In this document: positions 20,445-27,974 of the stretch, piece by piece
How positions within the stretch are numbered: the stretch's first letter is position 1
Layout: each line of letters opens with the position of its first letter
Assembly (NCBI GenBank): GCA_011525875.1
Contig: WYBN01000013.1
Location: forward strand, 124,001 to 188,000
DNA: 64,000 nucleotides
Reading direction: 5' to 3'
Source of the DNA: Melioribacteraceae bacterium
GTDB taxonomy: Bacteria > Bacteroidota > Ignavibacteria > Ignavibacteriales > Melioribacteraceae
Notes under the pieces: generated by a model
The model's input: only the letters and a program-made list of their open reading frames with translations
The model's database searches: none
Told to the model about the DNA's origin: nothing
Program-made: the position numbers and the translations under genes

Positions 20445-20798
20445 ATGATGAAAAAAACTTTAACGGAATTTAAAAAGTACCGTTCCGAAATGAACGATAA
20501 AATTCTTAATTCGGGTTTTAGAGATTTCAACAAATTTTTTGCTCTTGATAACAAAGCCTATATTAATGGCGCGCTTAATTCGAAGACAAAAGAACTTATG
20601 GGGCTGGTTGCTTCAATGGTGTTGAGGTGCAACGACTGCATACTTTATCATATTGACAGAGCTGTTGAAGAAGGCGCCAATAGACAGGAATTATACGAGA
20701 GCTTCAATATTGCATTGATCGTTGGCGGCTCGATTGTTATTCCCCACTTACGCTTTGCGATGGAACAGCTGGATGATTTGTTGAATGATGCGTTATGA
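20445..20798 (+). CDS. carboxymuconolactone decarboxylase / AhpD-like protein
   Basis: 117 residues. The A-S-M-V-L-R-C-N-D-C-I-L-Y-H-I segment has the C-x2-C-x3-H redox motif of the AhpD-like family, followed by the helical E-x-x-E-x-x-x-I-A-x-x-x-G-G pattern. Such proteins are thiol-based peroxidase partners or (de)carboxylases; a disulfide redox role is more likely here. Its ATG directly follows the uvrA stop codon, so the two are translationally coupled. A second ATG follows immediately at 20448. Confidence 0.88.
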   Translation: MMKKTLTEFKKYRSEMNDKILNSGFRDFNKFFALDNKAYINGALNSKTKELMGLVASMVLRCNDCILYHIDRAVEEGANRQELYESFNIALIVGGSIVIPHLRFAMEQLDDLLNDAL

Positions 20799-22138
20799 AT
20801 AAATTCTTAATCATCCCAAAAGAAATCGTAACTTCTGATTCGGCTGATAATGTGTATAGAAAATCGGCTGTTGAAATAGTTGATCAGACAATAACTTCTA
20901 TTATTGCGCTTAAAGATTTTGACGTGAGGAAATATGACGGTACGGTTTTGGAGTTCCCGGATTTTACCCTCGTACCAGGATTTATTCAAACACACATTCA
21001 TTTATGCCAAACCATGTTCCGCGGCTTAGCGGACGACCTTCAACTCCTTGATTGGCTGAAGAAGCGTATATTCCCTTACGAGAATGCACACAACAAGAAT
21101 TCTCTAAAATCATCAGCGAGGCTTGGATTGCATGAGCTGCAAATATCCGGCACAACTACGATTTTGGATATGGGGACAGTGAATCATCAGGAAATAATAT
21201 TTGACGAATTAATTAATTCCGGCATCAGAGCCATCGCAGGCAAGTGTATGATGGATATTAACGATCTGTATTCCGCATTTAAAGAATCAACAGAGGTAAG
21301 TCTGGCTACTGCATACGAACTTGCGAAAGAATTTCATTTGAAAGATGATAAAATAAAGTACGGATTTGCTCCAAGGTTTGTTCTCTCATGTTCGGAAAAA
21401 CTGTTGAGAGAAACCTCGGAAATGATGAGAGATTTTCCGGGCTCAATGTATCACACTCATTCTTCGGAAAATCAAGATGAAGTTGCCGAAGTCAGGCGCA
21501 GAACAGGCAAAGAAAATATCGAATATTTCGAGAGCATTAATATTTTAAGCGATAAAACTGTATTGGCTCACTGTGTACATCTAAATAACCGTGAGATTAG
21601 TTCGTTGAAGTCCTCAAACACAAGAGTTGCTCATTGTCCATCATCAAATCTTAAACTTGGAAGCGGGATTGCTAATATTCCCCGATATTTGCGAGAAGGA
21701 ATTTCTGTGTCGCTTGGCGCTGACGGCGCCCCGTGTAATAATAATTTAAGCGTATTCAACGAGATGCGTCTTGCTGCATTAATACATAAACCAATTCATG
21801 GAGCTTCTGTAATGGATGCAAAGACTGTGTTCAGACTTGCAACTATTGAAGGCGCGAAAGCACTTAATCTTGATAAAGAAATCGGGTCAATCGAACCCGG
21901 AAAGAAAGCTGATATAGTTTTATTGAATCTCAATAAAGCTGACAAATGCATTCTCGATACAGATGAAAATATTTATTCCGACATTGTTTACTCTTCGGAC
22001 AAGAATTCGGTGAGAGAAGTTTGGATAAACGGGAAACATTTAGTCGAAAACGGAGTTTCCAAAAAATATGATGAGAACAGTTTAATTGCAGAAGCTAAAT
22101 ATGAATTGAATCAGTTATTAAAAAGAACCGAGAATTAA
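20795..22138 (+). CDS. amidohydrolase, MTA/SAH or 5'-deoxyadenosine deaminase-like
   Basis: 447 residues, amidohydrolase superfamily. Metal ligands are seen in order: H-I-H near residue 66, the His of Y-H-T-H-S-S-E-N, the His of L-A-H-C-V-H-L, and the Asp of G-A-D-G-A-P-C-N-N. The layout matches deaminases of 5-methylthioadenosine, S-adenosylhomocysteine or 5'-deoxyadenosine, and related guanine deaminases; the exact purine substrate cannot be fixed. It overlaps the AhpD-like gene by four bases and shares one base with rdgB. That company suggests purine salvage or clean-up. Confidence 0.85.
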   Translation: MNKFLIIPKEIVTSDSADNVYRKSAVEIVDQTITSIIALKDFDVRKYDGTVLEFPDFTLVPGFIQTHIHLCQTMFRGLADDLQLLDWLKKRIFPYENAHNKNSLKSSARLGLHELQISGTTTILDMGTVNHQEIIFDELINSGIRAIAGKCMMDINDLYSAFKESTEVSLATAYELAKEFHLKDDKIKYGFAPRFVLSCSEKLLRETSEMMRDFPGSMYHTHSSENQDEVAEVRRRTGKENIEYFESINILSDKTVLAHCVHLNNREISSLKSSNTRVAHCPSSNLKLGSGIANIPRYLREGISVSLGADGAPCNNNLSVFNEMRLAALIHKPIHGASVMDAKTVFRLATIEGAKALNLDKEIGSIEPGKKADIVLLNLNKADKCILDTDENIYSDIVYSSDKNSVREVWINGKHLVENGVSKKYDENSLIAEAKYELNQLLKRTEN

Positions 22139-22722
22139 TGGATATTATTTTTGCATCTTCAAATAAAGGGAAAATATTGGAAGTCAAAAAAATTTTTGAC
22201 GGCAGCATCTTCAATATTATATCACTCTATGATCTATCCGGTGTCCCTGAAATTGAAGAAACCGGCGATACATTCAAAGAGAATTCCTTATTGAAAGCCA
22301 AAACTATTTATGAAATGCATAACAAACCTGCTATTGCGGATGATTCGGGTTTGGAAATTTTTCAACTGGGGAACAAGCCGGGTGTTTATTCGGCACGCTA
22401 CGCTGGAGAAAACTGCTCTTACGATGACAATAATAATCTTGTGATCAATCAACTGCAAAAATTTCCAGAACCGCATAAAGCAAGATTCGTTTCCTGCGCA
22501 GTCTATTTTGATGGATCGTCTGAATTTCATTTCGAAGGTTTCCTTAACGGCAGAATTATTAAATCACCGCGCGGAACGAACGGGTTTGGCTATGATCCAA
22601 TATTTATCCCAGACGGATACGACGTTACACTCGCGGAGATGACGGTCGAAGCGAAGAACAAGCTCAGCCACAGAGCAATTGCATTCAATGGATTAAAACA
22701 GAAATTACTTAAACTGCTTTGA
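22138..22722 (+). CDS. rdgB: non-canonical purine NTP pyrophosphatase (RdgB/HAM1)
   Basis: 194 residues. It hydrolyses ITP, dITP and XTP to monophosphates, keeping damaged purines out of nucleic acids. The start (M-D-I-I-F-A-S-S-N-K-G-K), A-D-D-S-G-L-E, the S-A-R-Y-A-G motif and the distal F-G-Y-D-P-I-F are all intact. It is the last gene of the uvrA operon and overlaps the convergent ubiE by 18 bases, so no intergenic terminator is possible. Confidence 0.95.
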   Translation: MDIIFASSNKGKILEVKKIFDGSIFNIISLYDLSGVPEIEETGDTFKENSLLKAKTIYEMHNKPAIADDSGLEIFQLGNKPGVYSARYAGENCSYDDNNNLVINQLQKFPEPHKARFVSCAVYFDGSSEFHFEGFLNGRIIKSPRGTNGFGYDPIFIPDGYDVTLAEMTVEAKNKLSHRAIAFNGLKQKLLKLL

Positions 22723-23394
22723 TGCAACTACTACTTGGACAATCCCGAAAGTTAAAGGGTGATTATTGATTTTATTGAACCCGGCGTCGTTCAGCAACTT
22801 CCACAGATCAACCTTAGAGTCGAACGCATCAACAGATTCTGGAAGGTATGTATATGCTTCTTTATCACTCGAAATTATTCTTCCGATAAGCGGAAGTATC
22901 TTATTGAAATAGAACAGATAGAATGATCTAACGAATTTGTTTTTCGGTAATCGAAACTCCAAAATTGTTACTGTACCCCCTGGCTTTAATACACGATAAA
23001 AATTCCTAAAACTTTCGAGTATATCGTAAAAATTTCTTACGCCGAAAGCAACTGTGATATTGGTGAATGAGTTATTCTTAAAAGGAACTTTTTCGGCAAC
23101 GGTTTGAACGATATTTCCCTTACTCCAATTAGTTTTCTTATTAAAAATGCGCAGCATATTTAAAGACAAATCAGCGCCGATAATTGTTTTGACTTTTAAT
23201 TTCTTTGCTTCAATTGCGAAATCGCCGGTTCCGCACGCAACGTCAAGCAGAACGGAAGTTTCATTTATCCGGCTTAATCTTAAGGCTTTTTTCCGCCAGT
23301 AAATATCTATGCCGCCGCTGAGAAGATGATTCAATAAATCGTATCTGTTCGAAATTGAATCAAATATCCGTTTAACTTGGGTCTTTTTATTCAT
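22705..23394 (-). CDS. menG: demethylmenaquinone methyltransferase (UbiE/MenG)
   Basis: 229 residues. It transfers a methyl group from S-adenosylmethionine to demethylmenaquinone, the last step of menaquinone synthesis. The family motifs are present: F-D-S-I-S-x-R-Y-D-L-L-N-H-L-L-S, V-A-C-G-T-G-D-F-A for SAM binding, and F-G-V-R-N with L-K-P-G-G. It fits with the complex I genes in the window, whose electron acceptor would be menaquinone. Convergent with rdgB (18-base overlap). Confidence 0.93.
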   Translation of the reverse strand: MNKKTQVKRIFDSISNRYDLLNHLLSGGIDIYWRKKALRLSRINETSVLLDVACGTGDFAIEAKKLKVKTIIGADLSLNMLRIFNKKTNWSKGNIVQTVAEKVPFKNNSFTNITVAFGVRNFYDILESFRNFYRVLKPGGTVTILEFRLPKNKFVRSFYLFYFNKILPLIGRIISSDKEAYTYLPESVDAFDSKVDLWKLLNDAGFNKINNHPLTFGIVQVVVASKQFK

Positions 23395-23463
23395 GGCAAT
23401 TCTAATTAGTCTTGATAAATCATTGATTGATTATTAATTTCAAAAGAGTAGTTTGGACAATTA

Positions 23464-23793
23464 ATGAAAAAGAACTCGGAATATCTTTCGGCAATAAGAG
23501 AAGCAGTCTGTTCGATCTGCGTAGACTCAGATGAACATGGCGAATGCACTCTAACCAAAAATGAATTATGCGCTGTAGAGTATTTCCTCCCTCGGATTCT
23601 TGAAGCGGTACATTCGGTTGAGAATCATGATATGGATGAATACATTGAAGCTCTTCGCGAGAAAGTTTGCAAGTACTGCAAAACCGCAGAAAGCGAAGAA
23701 TCATGTCATTTGAGAGAAGATGTAAACTGTTCATTAGACCGTTATTTCCCTTTGATAGTGGAAACAATTCTTAAAGTTGATTCCGATCATTAA
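23464..23793 (+). CDS. small protein with two identical-spacing four-cysteine repeats
   Basis: 109 residues; family not recognised. It is an internal duplication: residues 10-49 and 63-102 align at a fixed offset of 53. Each repeat has C-x2-C-x8-C-x7-C (Cys16/19/28/36 and Cys69/72/81/89). Each motif is preceded by a helix I/L-R-E-x-V and followed by a helix ending in Y/F-F-P-x-I-x-E. The eight cysteines could hold two Zn ions or two Fe-S clusters; I cannot tell which. There is no signal peptide. It is read divergently from menG and converges on the PAP2 gene with a 4-base overlap. The ribosome binding site is weak. Confidence 0.75.
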   Translation: MKKNSEYLSAIREAVCSICVDSDEHGECTLTKNELCAVEYFLPRILEAVHSVENHDMDEYIEALREKVCKYCKTAESEESCHLREDVNCSLDRYFPLIVETILKVDSDH

Positions 23794-24749
23794 TTTATTC
23801 GCCGCTCATATTCAAACGGCTGACCGTTTGTGATTTTCATCCACCAATTATAAAATATTTTTCCCAACACCATTGTAATGATCATAAAAACAAGTCCCCC
23901 GAATAAATCTATTACATAGTGGTACCTTAAGTAAACTGTTGAAAAAATAAGAAGACTTCCATTCGGGATAAAAAAATATCTTGTCGCTACTTTGAATTTG
24001 AGAGATAAATACATAACGATCAAGGTCATCTGTGTATGGCCGCTTGGGAAAACATCCCTTTGCACAATCAGCGCTGGATTTAGCGTTCCAGAAGGTATTG
24101 ATTCGCCAGCGTTAACAATTTCGCGCAAGTAATTAGTTAGAAACAATCCTGGCAGTTCTTGATTTGTTAATGAAAACTCGTGCAAGGTGAATCGAGGTCC
24201 GATTGCCGGCACTAAAAAATATCCTATATATGACAAAAAGAAACCGAATACTATAGAGAAAGTAGTAAAATGAAATTCCTTTTCTCTATTTTGCCAGAGT
24301 AAATTAATACCGAGAATTATAGGCAAAAAGAAAAAGGTTGCGTATACAATTTGCAGTAATTCTGTCAGCAGCGGATGCGAATATTGCCAAAGCCAAATCG
24401 TAGGGTCAGTTCCGAAAATAAATCTGTCAATTGCTATTAAAATATTGTCGTAATCAGCCGGATGTATGGGTCTCAGCATAAAATATATCTGCTTGAAAGA
24501 TAGAAAAATGAGCGGAACGAAATACCAATAATGAAGATGCTTAAAAAATAAGGAAGATTTATGCTTATCAAAATAAGCGATTAAAAAAATCATAAAAATA
24601 ACCGAAAAATTTAGCAGGATGTGAATCAGCCAGTTGTCAATTTTCCGGTTGAATATTAAATTTATTATCGATAAAAACAAACCGAACAGGATTACAGCTA
24701 AATCAGCGGGACGAAGGTTAGATAAAAGCGATTTCAACTGAGACATCAA
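23790..24749 (-). CDS. PAP2-family membrane phosphatase
   Basis: 319 residues with about eight membrane helices. The PAP2 catalytic set is visible late in the protein: F-P-S-G-H-T-Q near residue 240 and R-Y-H-Y-V-I-D-L-F-G-G near 275. The first motif (K-x6-R-P) is degenerate, and a P-A-I-G-P-R segment precedes the P-S-G-H. It could act on phosphatidic acid, undecaprenyl diphosphate or inositol-lipid intermediates. It overlaps the mgtE stop by four bases and is probably co-transcribed with mgtE and rsmA. Confidence 0.85.
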   Translation of the reverse strand: MMSQLKSLLSNLRPADLAVILFGLFLSIINLIFNRKIDNWLIHILLNFSVIFMIFLIAYFDKHKSSLFFKHLHYWYFVPLIFLSFKQIYFMLRPIHPADYDNILIAIDRFIFGTDPTIWLWQYSHPLLTELLQIVYATFFFLPIILGINLLWQNREKEFHFTTFSIVFGFFLSYIGYFLVPAIGPRFTLHEFSLTNQELPGLFLTNYLREIVNAGESIPSGTLNPALIVQRDVFPSGHTQMTLIVMYLSLKFKVATRYFFIPNGSLLIFSTVYLRYHYVIDLFGGLVFMIITMVLGKIFYNWWMKITNGQPFEYERRIN

Positions 24750-26128
24750 ACAACAAAAAATAGTGTGAGAAAAGTCATATAGATAAATAGACCGAAAATA
24801 TCGTTCATTGTTGTTACAAAGGGGCCTGTTGCAACCGCAGGGTCAATATCAAATTTCTTTAATACAAGCGGGACGCTTGCGCCAAGCAGAGTAGCAAAAA
24901 TTATTATGCAGAGTAAAGAAACTGAAAGTATCGCAATAAAATGGAGATCGTCGAAAAACGCAAATGTAATCAGGAAAAGGGTGCAACCGATTACCAGTCC
25001 GTTGATAAATGAAACAAAAAATTCCTTGCCAATTTTTTTGAATGTTTGATTCAGCCAAATTTCACCGGCGCTTAAACCTCTAACCATGACTATTGCAGCC
25101 TGAGTGCCCGAACTGCCGCCCATTGCCATTACAAGCGGGAAGAAAAAAGCGGCGATAGTAATTTTTTCTATTGTAGCTTCAAAACTGGAAAGAAGCATCA
25201 CGTTAAATAATTCGCCGAATAAGCCAATCATAAGCCAGGGCAAACGAATTTTTGAAATAGTAAAAACCGAATCCGAGGTTTCTTCTTCTTCAGATAGACC
25301 TGCAAATTTCTGCATATCTTCTTCGGCTTCTTCATGTATAACATCTACTATATCATCGATAGTTATTCTGCCAAGCATTCTCTTCTTTGCATCTACAACA
25401 GGCAGAGCAACAAGATCATACTTCTTCATGATGTTAGCCACTTCTTCCTGGTCGACTTCGGGGGTAACATAAATTAAATCTTCCTCCATTACCGAAGTAA
25501 TTTTCTGCTTCAGAGGATTAATCAGAAGAGATTTTAATTTTACGAGCCCCTTTAATTCGCCTTCGTCGTTCAAAACATAAATGTGGTAAATATTTTCAAA
25601 CTCATCGGCATGTTTTCTAACTTCACGGATTGCATTTTTTAGAGTGCCTTTTTCGTTTACCCATACAAAATCGCTGCTCATTATACCGCCGGCAGAATCC
25701 TCCGGGTATTGCAGCAATTCTTTTAGCTCTTCCGAATCTTCAATATCAATATTTTTTAACACATGCTCGGCAATCCTGTCGGGCAGTTCGCTCACAATAT
25801 CAGTCGCGTCGTCAGCTTCCAGTTCATCAACGATGTCTGTAATCTTTTCGGCATCAATTTTATTAAGAATTTTCTCGCGGCGGTTTTCGTCAATCTCAAG
25901 TAGGACTTCACCAGCGACTTCATTATCGAGGAGTTCAAACAGATAATGAGCTTCTTCATTATCCAGATTATTAATTAATTCGGCAATATCAGCGGGGTGA
26001 AGGTCAGCCAAAATATTCAAAAGGCTTTGGGCGGACTTTCCCTCGATCAATGTAGATATATTGTCGAGCAGTTCGCTGTCAATTTTTATTACATCCTTTA
26101 CAGTAATATTGTGATTATTTTCGCTCAT
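24746..26128 (-). CDS. mgtE: magnesium transporter MgtE
   Basis: 460 residues. The order is the classic one. The N-terminal helical domain comes first (L-L-N-I-L-A-D-L-H-P-A-D-I-A-E-L), then two CBS domains (about residues 135-260) that sense Mg2+, and five membrane helices from about 290 onward. The pore-helix segment G-G-S-S-G-T-Q-A-A-I-V-M-V-R-G is intact. It overlaps rsmA and the PAP2 gene by four bases each. Confidence 0.95.
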   Translation of the reverse strand: MSENNHNITVKDVIKIDSELLDNISTLIEGKSAQSLLNILADLHPADIAELINNLDNEEAHYLFELLDNEVAGEVLLEIDENRREKILNKIDAEKITDIVDELEADDATDIVSELPDRIAEHVLKNIDIEDSEELKELLQYPEDSAGGIMSSDFVWVNEKGTLKNAIREVRKHADEFENIYHIYVLNDEGELKGLVKLKSLLINPLKQKITSVMEEDLIYVTPEVDQEEVANIMKKYDLVALPVVDAKKRMLGRITIDDIVDVIHEEAEEDMQKFAGLSEEEETSDSVFTISKIRLPWLMIGLFGELFNVMLLSSFEATIEKITIAAFFFPLVMAMGGSSGTQAAIVMVRGLSAGEIWLNQTFKKIGKEFFVSFINGLVIGCTLFLITFAFFDDLHFIAILSVSLLCIIIFATLLGASVPLVLKKFDIDPAVATGPFVTTMNDIFGLFIYMTFLTLFFVV

Positions 26129-26913
26129 TGGCTTTTCATCCGCTGAATAAATTTAGCCAGTAAAAGAAATTCTTCGAGCGATAGCTGTTCGGCTCTTTTG
26201 TTTAGATCAATATTTACCGGCTCAAAATTATAACTGCCAAATATACTATTACTTAAGGAATTTTTTAAAGTTTTTCTTCTGTTGCCGAAACACGCTTTCA
26301 CCGTATCAATGAATATTCGGTCGTCAATATCATTTGCATGGTTTCGCCGAAAATCAATACGAATTAGAGCAGAGTGAACCCTGGGTTTAGGGAAAAAAAC
26401 ATTCGGCGAAATCTTAAAACACAATTTAACATCGGCAAAAAAAGACAGCACAACGGATAGGATTCCGTAATCCTTTGTGTTCATTTTCCCATTCAATCTT
26501 TTTGCGACTTCGTGCTGCATCATAAGCACAGCATTTTTTACGTGCCGTCTATTCTCGATTAGCTTAAAAATAATCGGTGAAGTTATATTATAGGGAATAT
26601 TCCCTGCGACCTTAAAGGCTTCATTTTCCGAGGCAATGCTTCTGATATCGAATTTCAAGAAATCGGCATGGATAATCTTTATCCCCGGGATTTTTCTTCT
26701 CAAAATCTCAATAGCTCGGCGGTCGATTTCAACAGCGAAGAAACGTTTGGTTTTCTCAGCAAGTTCAAAAGTTATAGCACCTGTGCCGGGACCGATTTCT
26801 AAAACGGAATCCTCCGGCTGAGGATTGATCTCGGCAATTATTTTCTGAACAATATTTCTATCTATAAGAAAATTCTGCCCCAAGCTTTTGATCGGATTTA
26901 TTTTTTCATTCAT
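26125..26913 (-). CDS. rsmA: 16S rRNA dimethyladenosine transferase (RsmA/KsgA)
   Basis: 262 residues. It dimethylates two adjacent adenines near the 3' end of 16S rRNA late in 30S assembly. The motifs are L-G-Q-N-F-L-I-D near residue 11, L-E-I-G-P-G-T-G for SAM, and the catalytic N-I-P-Y-N-I. First gene of the rsmA-mgtE-PAP2 run. It is divergent from the ROK kinase gene across 95 bases of AT-rich DNA. Confidence 0.95.
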   Translation of the reverse strand: MNEKINPIKSLGQNFLIDRNIVQKIIAEINPQPEDSVLEIGPGTGAITFELAEKTKRFFAVEIDRRAIEILRRKIPGIKIIHADFLKFDIRSIASENEAFKVAGNIPYNITSPIIFKLIENRRHVKNAVLMMQHEVAKRLNGKMNTKDYGILSVVLSFFADVKLCFKISPNVFFPKPRVHSALIRIDFRRNHANDIDDRIFIDTVKACFGNRRKTLKNSLSNSIFGSYNFEPVNIDLNKRAEQLSLEEFLLLAKFIQRMKSQ

Positions 26914-27008
26914 CGTAAATAATTCATTAAATCAATACACAATTTATTATTATATTCATTCAAGTTCATTTAAAATATTATCGATGAATTTATAAGGAAA
27001 CAGCTTGT

Positions 27009-27974
27009 ATGGATAAAAAGTTTGTCATTAGCATTGATCTTGGCGGCACTAAAATTCTTACCGCTTTACTCAGCGACGATAACCAGATTATAGACAGGGT
27101 AAAAATACCTACTGATATATCTAAGGGACCGTTGTATCTAGTAGAAAGAATCGCAAATTCCGTGAGTGAACTCTTTGAGAAAACGAAAATCACCGAAGAT
27201 TACATTCGTGTAATCTGCTTGGGTGTGCCTGGGACGGTTAATCCTTTCACAGGAGTAATAGGCAATGCACCGAATCTTTGGATAGCGTCATTCAATATTA
27301 AAGAGGAGTTGCAGAAATACTTTAATATTCCGGTTCTTATTGAGAATGACGTAAACCTTGCAGCTCTTGGTATTAAACGGTTCGAGTTTCACGATCAGGT
27401 AAATAATATGCTGGTTGTTTTTGTAGGGACGGGAATCGGCGGGGCTCTAATTTTTAACGGAAAACTTTATAGGGGTTCGTCTTTTTTTGCGGGTGAAATT
27501 GGGCATATGAAAGTTTCACAGAAAGGCGAGTTCAGCACCGATCCCAAAAATCTCACTTTCGAAAATCTTGCAAGCAGGCTTGCTATTGTTGAGAACATCA
27601 GGAGAGATATAAAAAAAGGCAAAAAAACCATTCTTGCCGAAAACGAAAACTCCAAGAATAAAATAAAAAGTAAAATGCTCGCCGCTGCTGTTGCCGGAGG
27701 CGATAAAGTTGCTCAAAAACATTTAGGAAGAGCTTGTAAAATTATTGGATCCGTCTTAGGTAGTTTAGTTACGCTGCTCAATGTTGATACAATCGTAATT
27801 GGCGGTGGTGTTGTGGAAGCAATGGGTGATTTTATGATGCCAAAAATTATATCCTCACTTAATTCTGTTGTACTTCCCGAGCCGGGCAGGGAGGTTAAAG
27901 TAATTTCAACCATGCTGGGAGATGATGCCGCACTTTACGGAGGAATAGGTCTGGCTGATGAATTCCTCACTTAA
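27009..27974 (+). CDS. ROK-family sugar kinase (glucokinase-like) lacking the zinc motif
   Basis: 321 residues. It probably phosphorylates glucose or another sugar with ATP. The phosphate motif D-L-G-G-T-K, the catalytic region E-N-D-V-N-L-A-A-L-G and the adenosine motif G-G-G-V are clear. E-I-G-H-M contains the zinc-ligand His of the family. However, the expected C-x-C-G-x2-G-C-x-E loop right after it is replaced by S-Q-K-G-E-F-S-T-D-P-K, with no cysteine. Substrate is therefore uncertain, and a regulatory role is possible, though no DNA-binding domain is attached. Its end overlaps the convergent ABC-F gene by four bases. Confidence 0.87.
   Translation: MDKKFVISIDLGGTKILTALLSDDNQIIDRVKIPTDISKGPLYLVERIANSVSELFEKTKITEDYIRVICLGVPGTVNPFTGVIGNAPNLWIASFNIKEELQKYFNIPVLIENDVNLAALGIKRFEFHDQVNNMLVVFVGTGIGGALIFNGKLYRGSSFFAGEIGHMKVSQKGEFSTDPKNLTFENLASRLAIVENIRRDIKKGKKTILAENENSKNKIKSKMLAAAVAGGDKVAQKHLGRACKIIGSVLGSLVTLLNVDTIVIGGGVVEAMGDFMMPKIISSLNSVVLPEPGREVKVISTMLGDDAALYGGIGLADEFLT

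Noticed and set aside
25104-25946. Plus-strand frames across mgtE
   Set aside because: Antisense to a clear MgtE coding sequence; serine-rich shadow composition.
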